From Hemerocallis citrina (lineage: Eukaryota > Streptophyta > Magnoliopsida > Asparagales > Asphodelaceae): a DNA stretch of 64,000 nucleotides. Under the pieces are notes generated by a model. The model saw nothing but the letters and a program-made list of their open reading frames with translations, had not been told where the DNA came from and made no database searches. Every line of letters starts with the position of its first letter. Within the stretch, counting starts at the first letter, position 1. Location: positions 202,921,173 to 202,985,172 of the forward strand of contig CM030366.1 in NCBI GenBank assembly GCA_017893485.1, written 5' to 3'. Position numbers and translations under genes: made by a program. Of the stretch, positions 24,230-37,317 are shown piece by piece.

Positions 24230-24577
24230 TAAAGCACCAAGAATGGGGTTCATATAGCATTTTATCTCTTTGCTGCAGTCGTCGAATGATATTTTATAGC
24301 AATTTAATTTAAAATAATAAAAATCTCATATCATACGGAGTTTGAAGTTGCGTTCGAGGAATTTAATTATTTTTTAATTGGTAGACGGAACTTTACTTTG
24401 CGTTAGAAGAAGGAAAAAAAACACAAAAATGGTTAGACGCAACTTTACTTTGCGTTAGAAGAGAAAAAAAAAAAATCACAAAAAATGGTGGGACGCAACT
24501 TCATGTTGCGTCTTGCGTCCAAAGAGAAAAAAAATATCACAAAAATGGTGGGACGCAACATGAGAGAGGAATATTTA

Positions 24578-24622
<45 letters not shown>

Positions 24623-24624
<2 letters not shown>

Positions 24625-24794
24625 GTAAAAGGGATATGAGCAACTTGCTCATTTAGTAAATGAGCAATTGATTATGTGGCATGCATGTGATACATTGGAC
24701 AACTAACCCTTTTAAGGATTTTCCAATTACATGCATGCCACATCATCAATTGCTTATTTACTAAATGAGCAAGTTGCTCATACCCCTTTTTCCC
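24623..24794. mobile_element. Short hairpin MITE
   Basis: Nearly perfect inverted arms: GGGTAAAAGGGATATGAGCA at the left and its complement ending CTTTTTCCC at the right, with TTGCTCATTTAGTAAATGAGCAA inside each arm. The apex is around 24700-24715. It sits between (AT)n tracts, so its target duplication (TA-rich) cannot be read. Confidence 0.8.
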
Positions 24795-24809
24795 TATATA
24801 TATATATAT

Positions 24810-25434
<625 letters not shown>

Positions 25435-25536
25435 CCAAAAAATGTGGGACGCAACTTCATGTTGATTCCGACCTTTTTTTTTTGTTCAACCTTTTTTTTT
25501 GTTTTTTGCTTTATTTACTTTTTTTGAGTTTTCTTA

Positions 25537-25537
25537 T

Positions 25538-25601
<64 letters not shown>
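25537..25601. repeat. (CATA)n (CA)n (TA)n microsatellite
   Basis: Compound simple repeat. It is followed by a second copy of the CACCAAAAAATGTGGGACGC stretch also found at 25433, so the block between them is duplicated. Confidence 0.95.
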
Positions 25602-26003
25602 TCACCAAAAAATGTGGGACGCAACTTCATGTTGCTTCCGACCTTCTTTTTTTTTTTTTTTGCTTTATTTACTTTTTTTGAGTTTTCTTATTATTGTTTA
25701 TTAAAAAAAATTGAGGGATGGAAAGTGAATTTGCATCGGAGGAATAAAAAATGATTTTTTTCGTCGGACGCAAAGTGAAGTTGCGTCCTGCATAATATGC
25801 ATTTCTCTCAAATCCACTCTCATATATAGCAATCTACTGTCGCAAAAAATGCAAAAAATGCATAAATAGCTAACGACTGCAGCGCTTTTTGAGCGAAAAT
25901 ATGCATGTTATGCATATTTAGCAAACGACTGTGAATGCTCTAACAGGCTGGCTTATTAACATTCCTGATGTTGTGATTTTCCGATTTTTAAATTTGTACT
26001 TTT

Positions 26004-26735
26004 ACCCAAATCCAAAATTTGAGATTTCAAAAACACAAATTATAAATTGAAAATGAAGTCAAGTAGTAAATTAAGGTTTCATAAAATAATATATATACCA
26101 CACCTAGATACAATTGATTCAGTTAAGAAAAATATTTTAAAATCATTTTTTTACAAACACATTACGTGCTACATAGACATTTCATCGAATATTTGATTAG
26201 CAAAGCACAATTATATAAATTGGGTTCCAGATTTTCAGGTTATCAAGTGTTACCTATTCAAACATGCACTAGGCAATAGGAAAATGGAAAAAATAGAAGA
26301 AACATTACTAAATCTCATTCTTGAATCTGACACCACAATCATCATCATCTTCAACCTCTACTCTTCCCCAAATCCAAATTTCGAGATTTCAAAAACAGAA
26401 ATTAGAAATTGAAAATAAAATCATGTAGTAAATTAGGCTTTCAAGAATTAATACATACATTACATAAAAAAAAAGAATTAATACATACACCACACATAGA
26501 TACAATTAGTTTAGTTAAACAAAATTTCTCAAAAGTATTTTTACAAACACCTTGCATGCTACATAAGCATCTCATCAAACAGTTGATGTGCAAAGCACAG
26601 TCAAGAAATTAATTACCGGATTTCTAAGTTTTCAAGTGTTTTATATTCAAATATGCATGAGGCAGTAGCAAAAAGGAAAAAGTAGAAGAAACCCTACCAA
26701 ATCTCATTCTTGAATCCAATACAGAATCATTCTCG
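26004..26735. repeat. Tandem duplication, period ~363 bp, two diverged copies
   Basis: Copy 1 starts CCCAAATCCAAAATTTGAG at 26004, copy 2 CCCAAATCCAAATTTCGAG at 26367. They stay aligned through AGTAGTAAATTA, CACACCTAGATACAATT and TGCAAAGCACA, to the CATTCTTGAATC stretch. No gene is seen; the 67-codon frame at 26409 is not conserved between copies. Confidence 0.85.
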
Positions 26736-27231
26736 AATCCAATACAGAATCATTCTCGTCTCCAACCAATACTTTTTCCCTATTTCCCCCGGAAATACTG
26801 TCATGATAAATGTGATGGTTTTGAAACGACAAAGGAGGCGGCACAGTGAGTGGGAGGTGAGGATGAGATCGTGGTTGGGAAGGGTTTGAGATTTTTTATT
26901 TTTTATTTCTTTAATTTATGAAAACATGCACACTACACGTGTTAGTTTAAATGAGATTTCTATTTGTGGTCTCATTTATCTATTTCAAAATAGATGGAGG
27001 GGAGAGAGATAAACCCATTAGCTTAATATATAATTATAATGAGATAACTAATAACTACGTATATTTTCTTCATTCGTACATCCATATTTATTTTTGTGAA
27101 TGTTACTGCTCAACACAATACTACTCGACACAATATGAATGATGTTTCCATTTATGTGCATTGACTACTGATCGAAATGGGAAGGGGAAGGAATGTATGT
27201 ATGGGTTATATATGTGTATTAGAGATGTAGT
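26736..27231. other. AT-rich intergenic stretch
   Basis: No gene or mobile-element end recognised. A 63-codon frame at 26951-27142 has no recognisable features. Confidence 0.5.
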
Positions 27232-28824
27232 TGTTGGGTTTAATGTCTTGCATACTTATTCGGTGTGAAGAGAAGATGGTGATACAAGTAGAGGATTCGA
27301 AGCGAAGGATCAAAGAGAATGAAAAATAGTCAGCAGCAGTAGCAGCCAACAGAGAAAGAAATGATCAACTGTGCGGTCGGCTGTCACCTTCTCGGATTGA
27401 TGGTTTGGGATTTGCGGCTAACCGCAACTATGTGAAGTCGACTGTCCGCGGTGCTGATAGAATTTTCGGGTGCGAGTTTGTTGATTCGATTGAAGCTCAC
27501 TTCGTCTTCTGATTAGATCGTACGGCTTTAATTTTATGTTTATCTCTTCAGTATACATCGGATTGCTATTGTATGAAGATATCTAAACTAGGATTTTTCT
27601 AGATCTATAAATACAATGTACACGGCTCCTAGAACGATATGATTGTATTGAGTGCCGAATAGAAGAAGAAGAGAGTACTTTATATGAGAGGGTGAGACAG
27701 TTTCTCCATTGTAAGCAGCAACCAAGTTCCAGTTAGGCTTGAGAGGGGGTCGTGGTGAGAATTGTAATATTCATGTATCTTCTCTAGTTGAAATAACATC
27801 TCGGTTCTTCCTTCCCCATATTAAGATGAAAGCCCCAACCGGGACAACTTTTGTGTGCTTTGCGTGATTGGTGCAATCTAGTTTTGCTTGGTGGTTTGTG
27901 TTGATTGTGTCGAAGACTCAACAAGATCCTCGGTTTTTCCTAACAAGTAGTATCACAGCAATCAAGTTCGTGGGTTTGTTCGATTTCCTTGGAGGAGATG
28001 GCAGATCAAAAGACGAAGATCAAGGAGTTTGACGATAAGATCAACTTCAATCTATGGAAGTTAGACATGTATAATGTTTTGGTTCAGAAGGACTTGCACC
28101 TTGCCTTAGAAGAGAAGAAGTCAACCAATATGAAGCAAGAGAAGTAGGATGAGATTTGTTTGAAGACCTTGAGTTTAATCTGGTTGCAATTGGCAGATGA
28201 AGTCAGGTGTAATATTCTTGAGGAGACAAGTGCGGCGAGTCTGTGAGCGAGACTCAAATCTGACTAATCGGGGTCGTCGTTGTTAAATCGGATGTATTGG
28301 AAGAGGATGTTGTTTAGGTTCTCAATGAAGGAAGGTATCCATCTTCAAGATCACATTGTGGAGTTCAATAAGATAATATTTGAACTGAATGAGCTTAACG
28401 CTGATGATCTGAACGAAGAGGATAAGCTTTCAACTTGATATATTCATTGACAACCTGTTATGATCACATGATAACTACCATGCTACACGAGAAGTCATCC
28501 AAGGAGACACTTACAGTAGCCGGGGTGATTAAGGGTTTGAGGGAAAATGAACTGAGAAAGGAGACTCATAAAGGAGGGTCTATTTCTACAGGGTAGTTTG
28601 CTGTAGATGGTGATACTTGAATTGGAATGGATGCGACACTATTGTAGAAGAGTTGGGCATTATAAGAGAGACTGTCGCAAGTGGTTGAGTTTGAAGAATG
28701 CTACTAAAGAAGGTGAACAAGCTCATATAGTCAGTGCAACTGATTTAGGTAAACCAGTTAGGCTTGATGTCCTATGTCTTCTTGTTTCAAGTTCTTCAGA
28801 TATGGATTTAAATTGGTATCTTGA
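27232..28824 (+). mobile_element. 5' part of a decayed Ty1/copia element (LTR plus gag)
   Basis: A 714-bp LTR (27232-27945) runs TGTTGGGTTT to TTCCTAACA, with a TATA-like CTATAAATA near 27605. Three bases on, a mutated primer site TAGTATCACAGC (27948-27959; two changes from TGGTATCAGAGC) precedes gag. The element is cut at 28824 in the protease start (NWYLD) by a chromovirus-like LTR. No 3' half was found in the window. Confidence 0.85.
27998..28824 (+). pseudogene. Decayed gag with CCHC knuckle
   Basis: ATG 27998 begins MADQKTKIKEFDDKINF, a typical copia gag start, followed by a UBN2-like region with stops at 28146, 28243 and 28266. A CCHC-like HYCRRVGHYKRDC near 28630-28670 lacks its first cysteine. 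The frame reaches NWYLD, the start of a protease domain, where it is cut. It codes for nothing intact. Confidence 0.8.
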
Positions 28825-29359
28825 TGTAACCCCTATTTTCGCAAATACGTATTTTCTGTGTATTTCCTGTATTTAAAATTTTTGTAAATTATTTTTCCGC
28901 TTTCAAATTATTTTTGTTAAAATGTATTGTTGGACCTTCTATTCAAAATCTATTTTTCGATCAATAATTTTATTTCTAACTATTTTCTATGATTTTATAT
29001 TGTAATACAAATCTTATTATTGTTATTATTACCTGGGTTTCTATTATAATTAATATTATTATTTTTATAATTTTTTCTTATTATTATTGTTGTTATCAGT
29101 ATTATTATTATTACTGTTATTTTTAAAAATATTATTATTGTTGTTGTTATTGTTATTGTTTTTATTATTATTATTACTATTTCTATAAAATCTCAATTGT
29201 ATATTGGTTTTAAATACCCAAAACCCCTACAACCCTATAACCCAGTATCTTTTTCCCAACCCAAATACCCCTTTAAACCCCTTCAGCCCATTACCCAAAC
29301 CCAGACCCCTTTATTCAACCCAACCCGTTTAACACCCTAATCCTACCCGTTTGCTACCC
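28825..29359 (+). mobile_element. 5' portion of a chromovirus-like LTR
   Basis: Starts TGTAACCCCTATTTTCGC directly after interrupted copia coding sequence. It contains a long degenerate TTATTATTG region (28980-29190) and a C-rich stretch with repeated CCCAAACCC/AACCC words (29215-29355), typical of such U3 regions. It is cut at 29360 by hAT copy A. Its right end was not found. Confidence 0.6.
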
Positions 29360-30374
29360 CAGTAAGGCCGGCCCTACCCTAGATGCGGGTAAGGCGGCCG
29401 CCTTAGGCCCCCAGAGATTTCGCGATTTTAGGGGCCCCGTGTAAATATAGGCACATATTTTGCAGGTAAAAAAAAGTTATTAAGGGGCCCAAAATAATAA
29501 TTTGATCCTTTAAGATTTTTTTACAAAAATTATTTGGGTTTATGTTGGAAGACTTGATTGAATTTGAGGTTTTAAATTTGGGTAATGTAAAACAAATCCA
29601 CACTTAAATGGATATAAAACCCGAAACCCACATTCAATTAAAAAACCCACATTCATTTACATTTACAACCCGAATCCGATTACCCAAACCCTCTTTTAAC
29701 CCGAAACCCAACCCGTTCCTTCTTTTCCCCAAAATCCCTACCCAAAAGCCCCACTCCCACCTTTTCCTTCTTTTCCCCAAAATCCTAACCCCAGTCCTGA
29801 AGGGAACGTTGAAACCCTAACGGCTAATGGCGTCGTCGTCATCCTCTGGTTCTCTGTTCTTGTCGTCGTCCTTTGGTTCTCATCTCGGCCCACTCCCGAC
29901 CGAAATCCTAACGGCGTCATCGTTGTCCTCTGGTTCTCATCGTCGCTCGACTCGCTTGTGAAATTGTCATCGATCGTGAAATCACCATCGTCGTCCATCG
30001 TCGTCATCTAGTTCTCTCTCTACTCTGTAAGTACCATCTTAAGTATCACTTAAATATTTATTTAATTTCATTTATTTAATTAGGTTGAATGTTAAATTGT
30101 TAATTTGAGTTGAATGTTAGGTTTTTTAATCATCTTCATACTCAATTTTAGTTGAATGTTAGGTTGAATCTTATGTTGAATGTTAGGTTTTTTAATCATC
30201 TTCGGACTCAATTTTAGTTGAATGTTAGGTTGAATGTAAGTTTTTACATTCAATTTTAGTTGAATGTTAGGTTGAATGTAAGTTTCTACATTCAATTTTA
30301 GTTTGAATGTTAGCATAACATTAGTTGAATGTTAGGTTTTTTAATCATCTTGAGTTCAATTTTATGTTAATAAA

Positions 30375-30446
30375 CCCTGAGTTTTGTTTATTAATCTCTG
30401 ATTAATGAAACAGGGTGGCCAGATTCCACCTTTTCCTCAAAAAAAA
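30375..30446 (+). mobile_element. Severely 5'-truncated LINE insertion, 72 bp
   Basis: CCCTGAGTTTTGTTTATTAA...ACAGGGTGGCC...CTC(A)8 matches the 3' end of the large LINE (inverted 46067-46145). It is flanked by 15-16-bp duplications TTTTATGTTAATAAA (30360-30374 and 30447-30461). hAT copy B at 33125-33145 has the uninterrupted site. Confidence 0.93.
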
Positions 30447-30598
30447 TTTTATGTTAATAAAGTTGAATATATTATTGAGTTATTGAGTGGCTTAATTTTA
30501 TGTTAATTATGTTAATTAAGTTGAATAGTTGCATAATTAAGTTGAAAATTGGTATGTTAGGCTTAATTCAAAATTTTATTTTTTTTTCCAGTTTTATC

Positions 30599-31249
30599 AT
30601 GACTCGTAAATATGTGTCTGGCGCGTTAAAAAGAAAGAAGAAAAAAGAAGAAGATAAATTTATACAATCTCAAGTTGAAGCATTTGATAAATTTCTTACC
30701 AACAAACCAATCTCAAGTGGTAAAGCTAATGAAGAAGAAGCTCAAGAACATCAAGAGTTGAATGTGGGTGTTGAAAATGAAGAACTGGTTCAAGAGTTAA
30801 GTGAGAATGTTAATTTGAATGTGAGTGATGAAATTGTAGAACCAAATCAAAATGAAGAATATAGGCCTATAAAAATTTATGATCCAATGAATTGGGAGAT
30901 TATTGATCAAAAAGTTCAGGATTTATTAGTTGAAAGAGGGCCCATTAAAGTTGATATTGATTTTCCTAAAGATGAAGAAGGTCCACATTTTTCTTGTGTA
31001 CACTACACTCGATTGTTGTTAAATAGAAAAAAAGTATGACAGAAGATGGCTTGTTTATTCAACTGGTTTGGATAAAGTGTTTTGTTTTTGTTGTAAATTG
31101 TTCAAGAATGAAGGGAACAATAATCAATTATTAAGTAAAGGGTTTAAACAGTGACATGATATTAGTCATAGACTTCAAAGCCATGAAGAGAGTGAAGACC
31201 ACATTAATTGTATGACAAGTTGATTTGAACTGGAGACGAGATTGCAAAA
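30599..31249 (+). pseudogene. hAT transposase N-terminus with TTF-type zinc finger, copy A
   Basis: ATG 30599 follows a splice-acceptor-like TTTTTTTTCCAG (ending 30590). Residues start MTRKYVSGALKRKKK, basic and lysine-rich, then an acidic region and PMNWEIID. The frame stops at 31037 after a one-base slip in an A run. The TTF-type zinc finger follows in another frame ([19 protein letters not shown]) with two tryptophan-to-TGA changes. The catalytic domain is absent. Known family: plant TTF-type zinc-finger, hAT-dimerisation proteins. Confidence 0.85.
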
Positions 31250-31252
31250 ACA

Positions 31253-31879
31253 TGGCCTTCTCTTGGAAAGAGGTGTAGATGAGGCTGCAGTAAGGGTTGC
31301 TCTCTGTACTTATGAGCTACGAACCAAAAGAAATATATAGAAAAATGTTTGTCATTCATCCATCAATGCATTGGACTAAAATTAAGTATATATTGTCAGA
31401 AATTGTATGGCCACCTTAGTATCGACACTAGACTACCAAACGGTATATCTACGCATATGTGTGTGTATGTACAATACATGAATACCAATTGGACTACCTA
31501 CCTTATAATGAGTTGGACACAGCACCTAGTGGACATGTACAACTGATTCTGTTCTATGACAAACTCTAGTAGTACTATTCAAATTTCGAACAGTACAAAT
31601 TTTATAGTTAGTTATGGATATTATACCCTCAGCATTTACCTCGCTAAAAGCATCCTCTCCTACCTTCAGACATGCTATTCTATGCATTAGGATGCTAGCT
31701 AGAATTCCACTTGTATCGCAAATCTTATTGAAGTGATAGATTAGTCGACTCTCCAGTAAGATCATCATATATGTTAATGGGGATCCTAGTCATGCCATTG
31801 TTGTGCTCAAATGGTCAGTTATTATATGTAAATCACATCTACTGTAATACGTAATAGTTAATGGTAAGTTAATAAGTGA
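31253..31879 (-). pseudogene. Duplicated fragment of the desaturase gene (start of exon 3 plus intron 2)
   Basis: Collinear with 22474-23096 at roughly 97% identity by eye: 64 bp of exon 3 plus nearly all of intron 2, stopping ~17 bp before the exon-2 donor. It carries a few small indels (for example ATCAATATCAATATATATG reduced to ATCATCATATATG). Because introns are included, it arose by DNA duplication, not retroposition. Not functional. Confidence 0.95.
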
Positions 31880-32163
31880 CCTATATCTTTATTGTTATAA
31901 CTGGAATTAATGACAAAAATTATACATTAGTGTTTGGTTGCATTGCAACTATTATAAGTTGTTGACTCCATATTAAGTGTGTACAAAACATACATATGTG
32001 CATCTAATGATTTTATCTAAAAGAAATTTACAGGCCGATATAGAATAAAATTCAAATAAATTTTAAGATCATCATAATCAAAGAAAAAATAAAAGAATAA
32101 TGCAAATACAAAATCTCGCAAATATCGGAAAATATTCATCAAGATGAAAGATGTGATTGATTT
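31880..32163. other. Short AT-rich spacer between desaturase fragment and hAT copy B
   Basis: No open frame or recognised repeat; no copy of it was noticed elsewhere in the window. Confidence 0.5.
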
Positions 32164-34564
32164 CAGTGCCGACCCTACCCTAGAGGTGAGTAAGGTGTCC
32201 GCCTTAGGCCTTCGGAGATTTCGCGATTTTAGGGGTCCCCAAATTTGGACTTCTCTTGTAAATGTAGGCACGTATTTTGCGCGTAAAAAAAATTATTAGG
32301 GGCCCCAAAAATAATAATTTGATCCTCTAAATTTTTTTTAAAAAATTATTTGGGTTTATGTTGGAAGACTTGATTGAATTTGAGGTTTTAAATTTGGGTG
32401 ATGTAAAACAAATTCACATTTAAATGGATATAAAACCCGAAACCCACATTCAGTTTAAAAACCCACATTCATTTACATTTACAACTCGAACCTGATTACC
32501 CAAACCCTATTTTAGCCCGAAACCCAACCCGTTCCTTCTTTTCCCCAAAATCCCAACTTGAAAGCCCCACTCCCAAATTTTCCTTCTTTTCCCCAAAATC
32601 CTAACCCTAAGTCCCGAACGAAACGTCGAAACCCTAACGGCTAATGGCATCATCGTCGTCCTCTGGTTCTCCGTTCTCGTCGTCGTCCGCTGGATCTCGT
32701 CCCGACCCTGTCTCAAACGAAACCCTAACAGCATCGTCGTCGTCCTCTGGTTCTCGTTGTCGCTCGACTCGCTCGTGAAATCGTCATCATCGTCCATCAT
32801 CGTCCTCTGGTTCTCTCTTTGCTCTGTAAGTACCATATTAAGTATCACTTAAATATTTATTTTATTTCATTTATTTAATTAAGTTGAATGTTAAATTGTT
32901 AATTTGAGTTGAATGTTAGGTTTTTTGATCATCTTCGTACTCAATTTTAGTTGAATGTTAGGTTGGATCTTATGTTGAATGTTAGTTTTTTAATCATCTT
33001 CGGACTCAATTTTAATTGAATGTTAAGGTTGAATGTAAGTTTCTACATTCAATTTTAGTTGAATGTTAGGTTGAATGTTAGCTTAAAATTAGTTGAATGT
33101 TAGGTTTTTTAATCATCTTGAGTTCAATTTTATGTTAATAAAGCTAAATAGATTATTGAGTTATTGAGTGGCTTAATTTTATGTTAATTATGTTAATTAA
33201 GTTGAATAGTTGCATAATTAAGTTGAAAATTGGTATGTTAGGCTTAATTCAAAAATTTATTTCTTTTTCCAGTTTTATCATACCTCGTAAATATGTGTCT
33301 GGCGCGTTAAAAAGAAAGAAGAAACAAGAAGAAGATAAATTTATACAATCTCAAGTTGGGCATTTGATAAATTTCTTACCAACAAACCAATCTCAAGTGG
33401 TAAAGCTAATGAAGAAGAAGTTCAAGAACATCAAGAGTTGAATGTGGGTGTTGAAAATGAAGAACCGGTTCAAGAGTTAAGTGAGAATGTTAATTTGAAT
33501 GTGGGTGATGAAAATGTAGAACCAAATCAAAATGAAGAATGTAAGCCTATAAATATTTATGATCAAATGAATTGGAAGATTATTGATCAAAAAGTTTGGG
33601 ATTTATTAGTTGAAAGAGGTCCCATTTGAGTTGCTATTGATTTTTCTAAAGATGACGAAGGTCGATATTTTTCTTATATACACTACACTCGATTGTTGTT
33701 AAATGGAGAAAAGTATGATAGAAGATGGCTTGTTTATTCAACTGGTTTGGATAAAGTGTTTTGTTTTTGTTGTAAATTGTTCAAGAAAAAAGGGAACAAT
33801 AATCAATTGTCAAGTAAAGGGTTTAAACAGTGGCATAATATTAGTCATAGACTTCAAAGCCATGAAGAGAGTGAAGACCACATTAATTGCATGACAAGTT
33901 GGCTTGAACTGGAGACGAGATTGCAAAAACGTGAAGTTATTGACAGATGTGTGCAACTACTAATTATAAAGGAAAAAAGAACATTGGAGACATGCTTTGT
34001 TAAGAATTATTGCTATAATTAAAACATTAGCTAAAAATGCATTGGCATTTCGTGGTGACAATGAGAAAATTTATGAAGAGAATAATGGTAATGTAACACC
34101 CTGAATTTCAAATAAGGATAAATTCGAGATTTCACAGGATCTTTACTTCACTTCGTACAATTTTACAAGGAAATTTTAAAACTTTTCATTCACAATACAT
34201 CAGAGTTCCTTTACACTTGGTTTTTACACAGCGGAAGACTAAAAGATTATAACAATGAAATACAACTTGTATAACTTTAACATCATTTGCAACATCTTTA
34301 ACTTTCAAACAGCAACAGTATATCCACTTTATAACTCCATGAATAGTTCTTTACCTGCATGTTAATCTGTGGGCTCGTCAGTTACTTACAACTGACGAAA
34401 TGTCATATCATTCTACACTAGGATGACACTAATGCACACTTGTTCGGATTCTATGCATCTCATACAACATAGGTCCGAGGGCAAGTGCCTACGTTCTTCA
34501 CAATACAGGGCTCGATCCCTCGCCATGAAAACTACCCGGTAGCAAAACAAAGTTCAGACTATTC

Positions 34565-34850
34565 CACGAATTTTGAATCCCAGCCTTGGAGTCCACCGCC
34601 GGCTGTTATAACAGATTCCACATCGTGCGAATCGTCCCGTATGTGACCCTCTAGCCCAGTATATATATATATATACATTGGAGACGGTAAACACAAAAGC
34701 CCATCCGTCCGACTACTCAAGATCCCGGAGTCCACCGCTGACCCGTCCTCATAGTCCCGGATTAAAATATAATAATCCGTCTCCCACAGGGCAACCTCAG
34801 TCCGCCAACTGGGTCTATAGTCTTGGAGTCCACCGCCGACTTTATAGAGC
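34565..34850. repeat. Degenerate repeat with (G)GAGTCCACCGCCG words
   Basis: GGAGTCCACCGCCGGCT, GGAGTCCACCGCTGAC and GGAGTCCACCGCCGACT at about 34589, 34728 and 34826, with CCGTCC spacers. It occupies the same relative place as the repeat blocks in the other long LTRs. Confidence 0.7.
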
Positions 34851-35734
34851 ACCCCACTTACGTTTCCCTAAGTTTACTACATCTTCACTTATGTGCCTAA
34901 ATTTTCTTAAGTTCAAGACATGAATAGTTTTCCACTCATAGAATTAGTTTTTACCTCCTACCGGACTTAATCAACAAATACGAGATGGCTCCTTAGCCAT
35001 ATCTCCAAATCATTTCTCAAATCTTTTCTTTCAATAATGCCGGTACCGAGGTCATACTAACTCAAAGTCATAAGCTTTCATGTACAAGAAACATGGGTAT
35101 TCACACCCTTTAATAATCATGTCTTAACTTATCCATAATCTAATCAATGTCTCATTTTTGCATTACCCATGATTCATTCATTCATTCATAATTTCCCATA
35201 GAAAATAATCCTTTTTCATGAACAGAATTTTCATCCATTATCAATCTTTTTAACAACTTAAGCACATATTCATAATCAACTCAAACCAAGTATGTCTTAA
35301 ATCAAGTGAGTATACATCAAAATCACATGAATGAATTAGTATTCAAAAATATAAAGCTCGCATCCTCAAATAATTTATTTGTGTCAAAAACTCATTAACA
35401 ATTTGAACTCATATGATATGTCTCAACCATCGCAAAATATTTCTTAAATCAAGTAAAGGTAAAATATCTTTCTAAGAGAATTAATTCTCTTATCAACACT
35501 TTATTTTTCTTCTAAGGATAAAAATCATGATTTTAAAATAAATAATTTAAGAACAAATTTCATTCTATCTCAAATATCTCTTTTCTATCTCAAATATGCA
35601 TAAAAATCTCTAAAGCTATTTAAAATAGATTCTCCGTCATCTTTTTTTTTTTATAAACACCAGGATTCTATATATATATTTTTTAAAAGCTTCAAACTCA
35701 TTAAAAAAAATCATTTGAAGTCAAAAGATAAAAA

Positions 35735-35965
35735 GCCACTCCTGGGCTTTGAACCCGTGAAGCCCCCAGGCATGACCCAAGCTTTCACCGACAGCCACTA
35801 GTCCAAATGGGCTAGGTGTCTAGATCTCAACCGAAACCCATTAAATACATCTCGGTTTGAAATAGTTTTGAAAGTACAAAAAAGAAAATGTTTAGTGCTT
35901 AACAAGTTTCGAACCCAACTCGACCCAAGAGCCAGCGCAGTGCCAAGCCGACTGGCCAAGCGTGC
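35735..35965 (-). other. Two tRNA-like (A box/B box) modules in the solo LTR
   Basis: On the minus strand, an A-box-like TTGGCCAGTCGG (~35958) is followed ~45 bp on by a B-box-like GGGTTCGAAAC (~35915). The second module has GACTAGTGGCTGTCGGTG (~35800) and GGGTTCAAAGCCC (~35752). They lie at the place equivalent to 6007-6255 in the outer LTR. No complete tRNA fold is evident. Confidence 0.4.
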
Positions 35966-37253
35966 CCACCGATATGGAAACATCCTGATAAGTTTTTATT
36001 TCAACATTATGTTATTTCATTATTTTTACAAGACTCGACTCTTCTGAAATAATTGAAATTTCTTTATAACCGTAACTCATTGCTTTATATATCATAATTT
36101 AGAGAAAAATAAAACAAACTTTCAAAGTTGTTTCTTATTATTAACAACACAATTTTTACATTCATTCTTTGTAGTCAAACATAGCATATTATACTTTTAT
36201 AACAATCTAATGGGTTCCATAACATAAACTTTATTTTATAAAACTTTATTTACTTATCAAGCAAAGTGTTTCCAATATTTTCATACAACCTATTATTCCT
36301 TCATACATATCGATTCACAACAAAAGCTAATCAATTAATTTGCATAATATGAATCAATTTACTTATCAATTGTTCACATAATCAAAATTCTCTACATTCA
36401 TGCATGCTAATGTATGACAAATAATCAATCAATTCTTTTTCTCATTAACCCCTAACATGACTTAATTTATTAATCATACATGAATTACTTATCATTCTCA
36501 TCTCATACCATAGCATAGATCATATAAGAAATCCCATACTACATATTATTTATTTCTTAGCATACATTATTCTAAAATTAGAAAGTATAGGATCATCCAC
36601 CTTGATTGAAGCTTGAATGATTGAAAGAATGATCACCACTTCTAGCTTCAAGGATTCCTAGCTCTTCTCCTCCTAGCAATGGCCTCCAAGCACAAAACTC
36701 TCTTCTCTCTTTCTTTTTCTTACTCTTATTCTTTTCCTTATTCTTTGGTGTGAGAAGAGAGTAGAGTGGTGGGCTATTTTAGGTCTTTGCTAGGGTTCAA
36801 TTTATAAAATTACACACCTAATAAATCACTAAAATTAATTCACCAACTCTTCATATTTCATAACTCTCAAACTCCCATCTTTTCATTTGTCCACCTCTTC
36901 ACATTTGTAACTCCCATAACTTACAAACTCTTCTCATCCCCACTCTCTCACACTAACTCTCATCTCTCTCTCTCCCAAAAACCAAACCGGCCACCCAAAT
37001 TATCACACAGCACACAAGTGTGTGTTTACTCAGGTGGGCCCCCATTCAAAACCAACATCAATTCATTTAAATCATACCCATGTGGACCCAGTCATAGGTG
37101 CATAGGTGCATATACCTTTTGTATGTTTCCAAGCCCATTAGAAACAGCACACACTTTCGTTTCAGCACCATGTGGGCCCCCTTCTATCAAACCATTCACA
37201 CTTAATTCGGATCAAATGTTTATACACATTAATCCACTTATATACTTATCTAC

Positions 37254-37257
<4 letters not shown>

Positions 37258-37315
<58 letters not shown>
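37258..37315. repeat. (AT)n microsatellite
   Basis: Uninterrupted TA dinucleotides in the solo LTR. Frames across it are artefacts. Confidence 0.95.

Positions 37316-37317
<2 letters not shown>

Larger units (their letters stand above)
29360..31249 (+). mobile_element. hAT transposon copy A, 3'-truncated
   Basis: Begins CAGTAAGGCCGGCCCTACCC, a CAG-type hAT terminus, and parallels copy B (from 32164) base for base through the upstream region, an intron and the first coding exon. It breaks off at 31249 inside the TTF-type zinc-finger region, where desaturase-derived DNA starts. Confidence 0.85.

Noticed and set aside
30092..30316. Repetitive minus-strand frame (LKLNVETYIQPN repeats)
   Set aside because: It is the antisense of TTGAATGTTAGG repeats in the hAT intron, not a protein.
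34559..34852. 97-codon minus-strand frame in the solo LTR
   Set aside because: Runs through the GAGTCCACCG repeat and does not recur in related LTRs.
35735..35965. Genuine tRNA gene
   Set aside because: Only box-like motifs; no cloverleaf, anticodon stem or terminal pairing could be drawn by eye.
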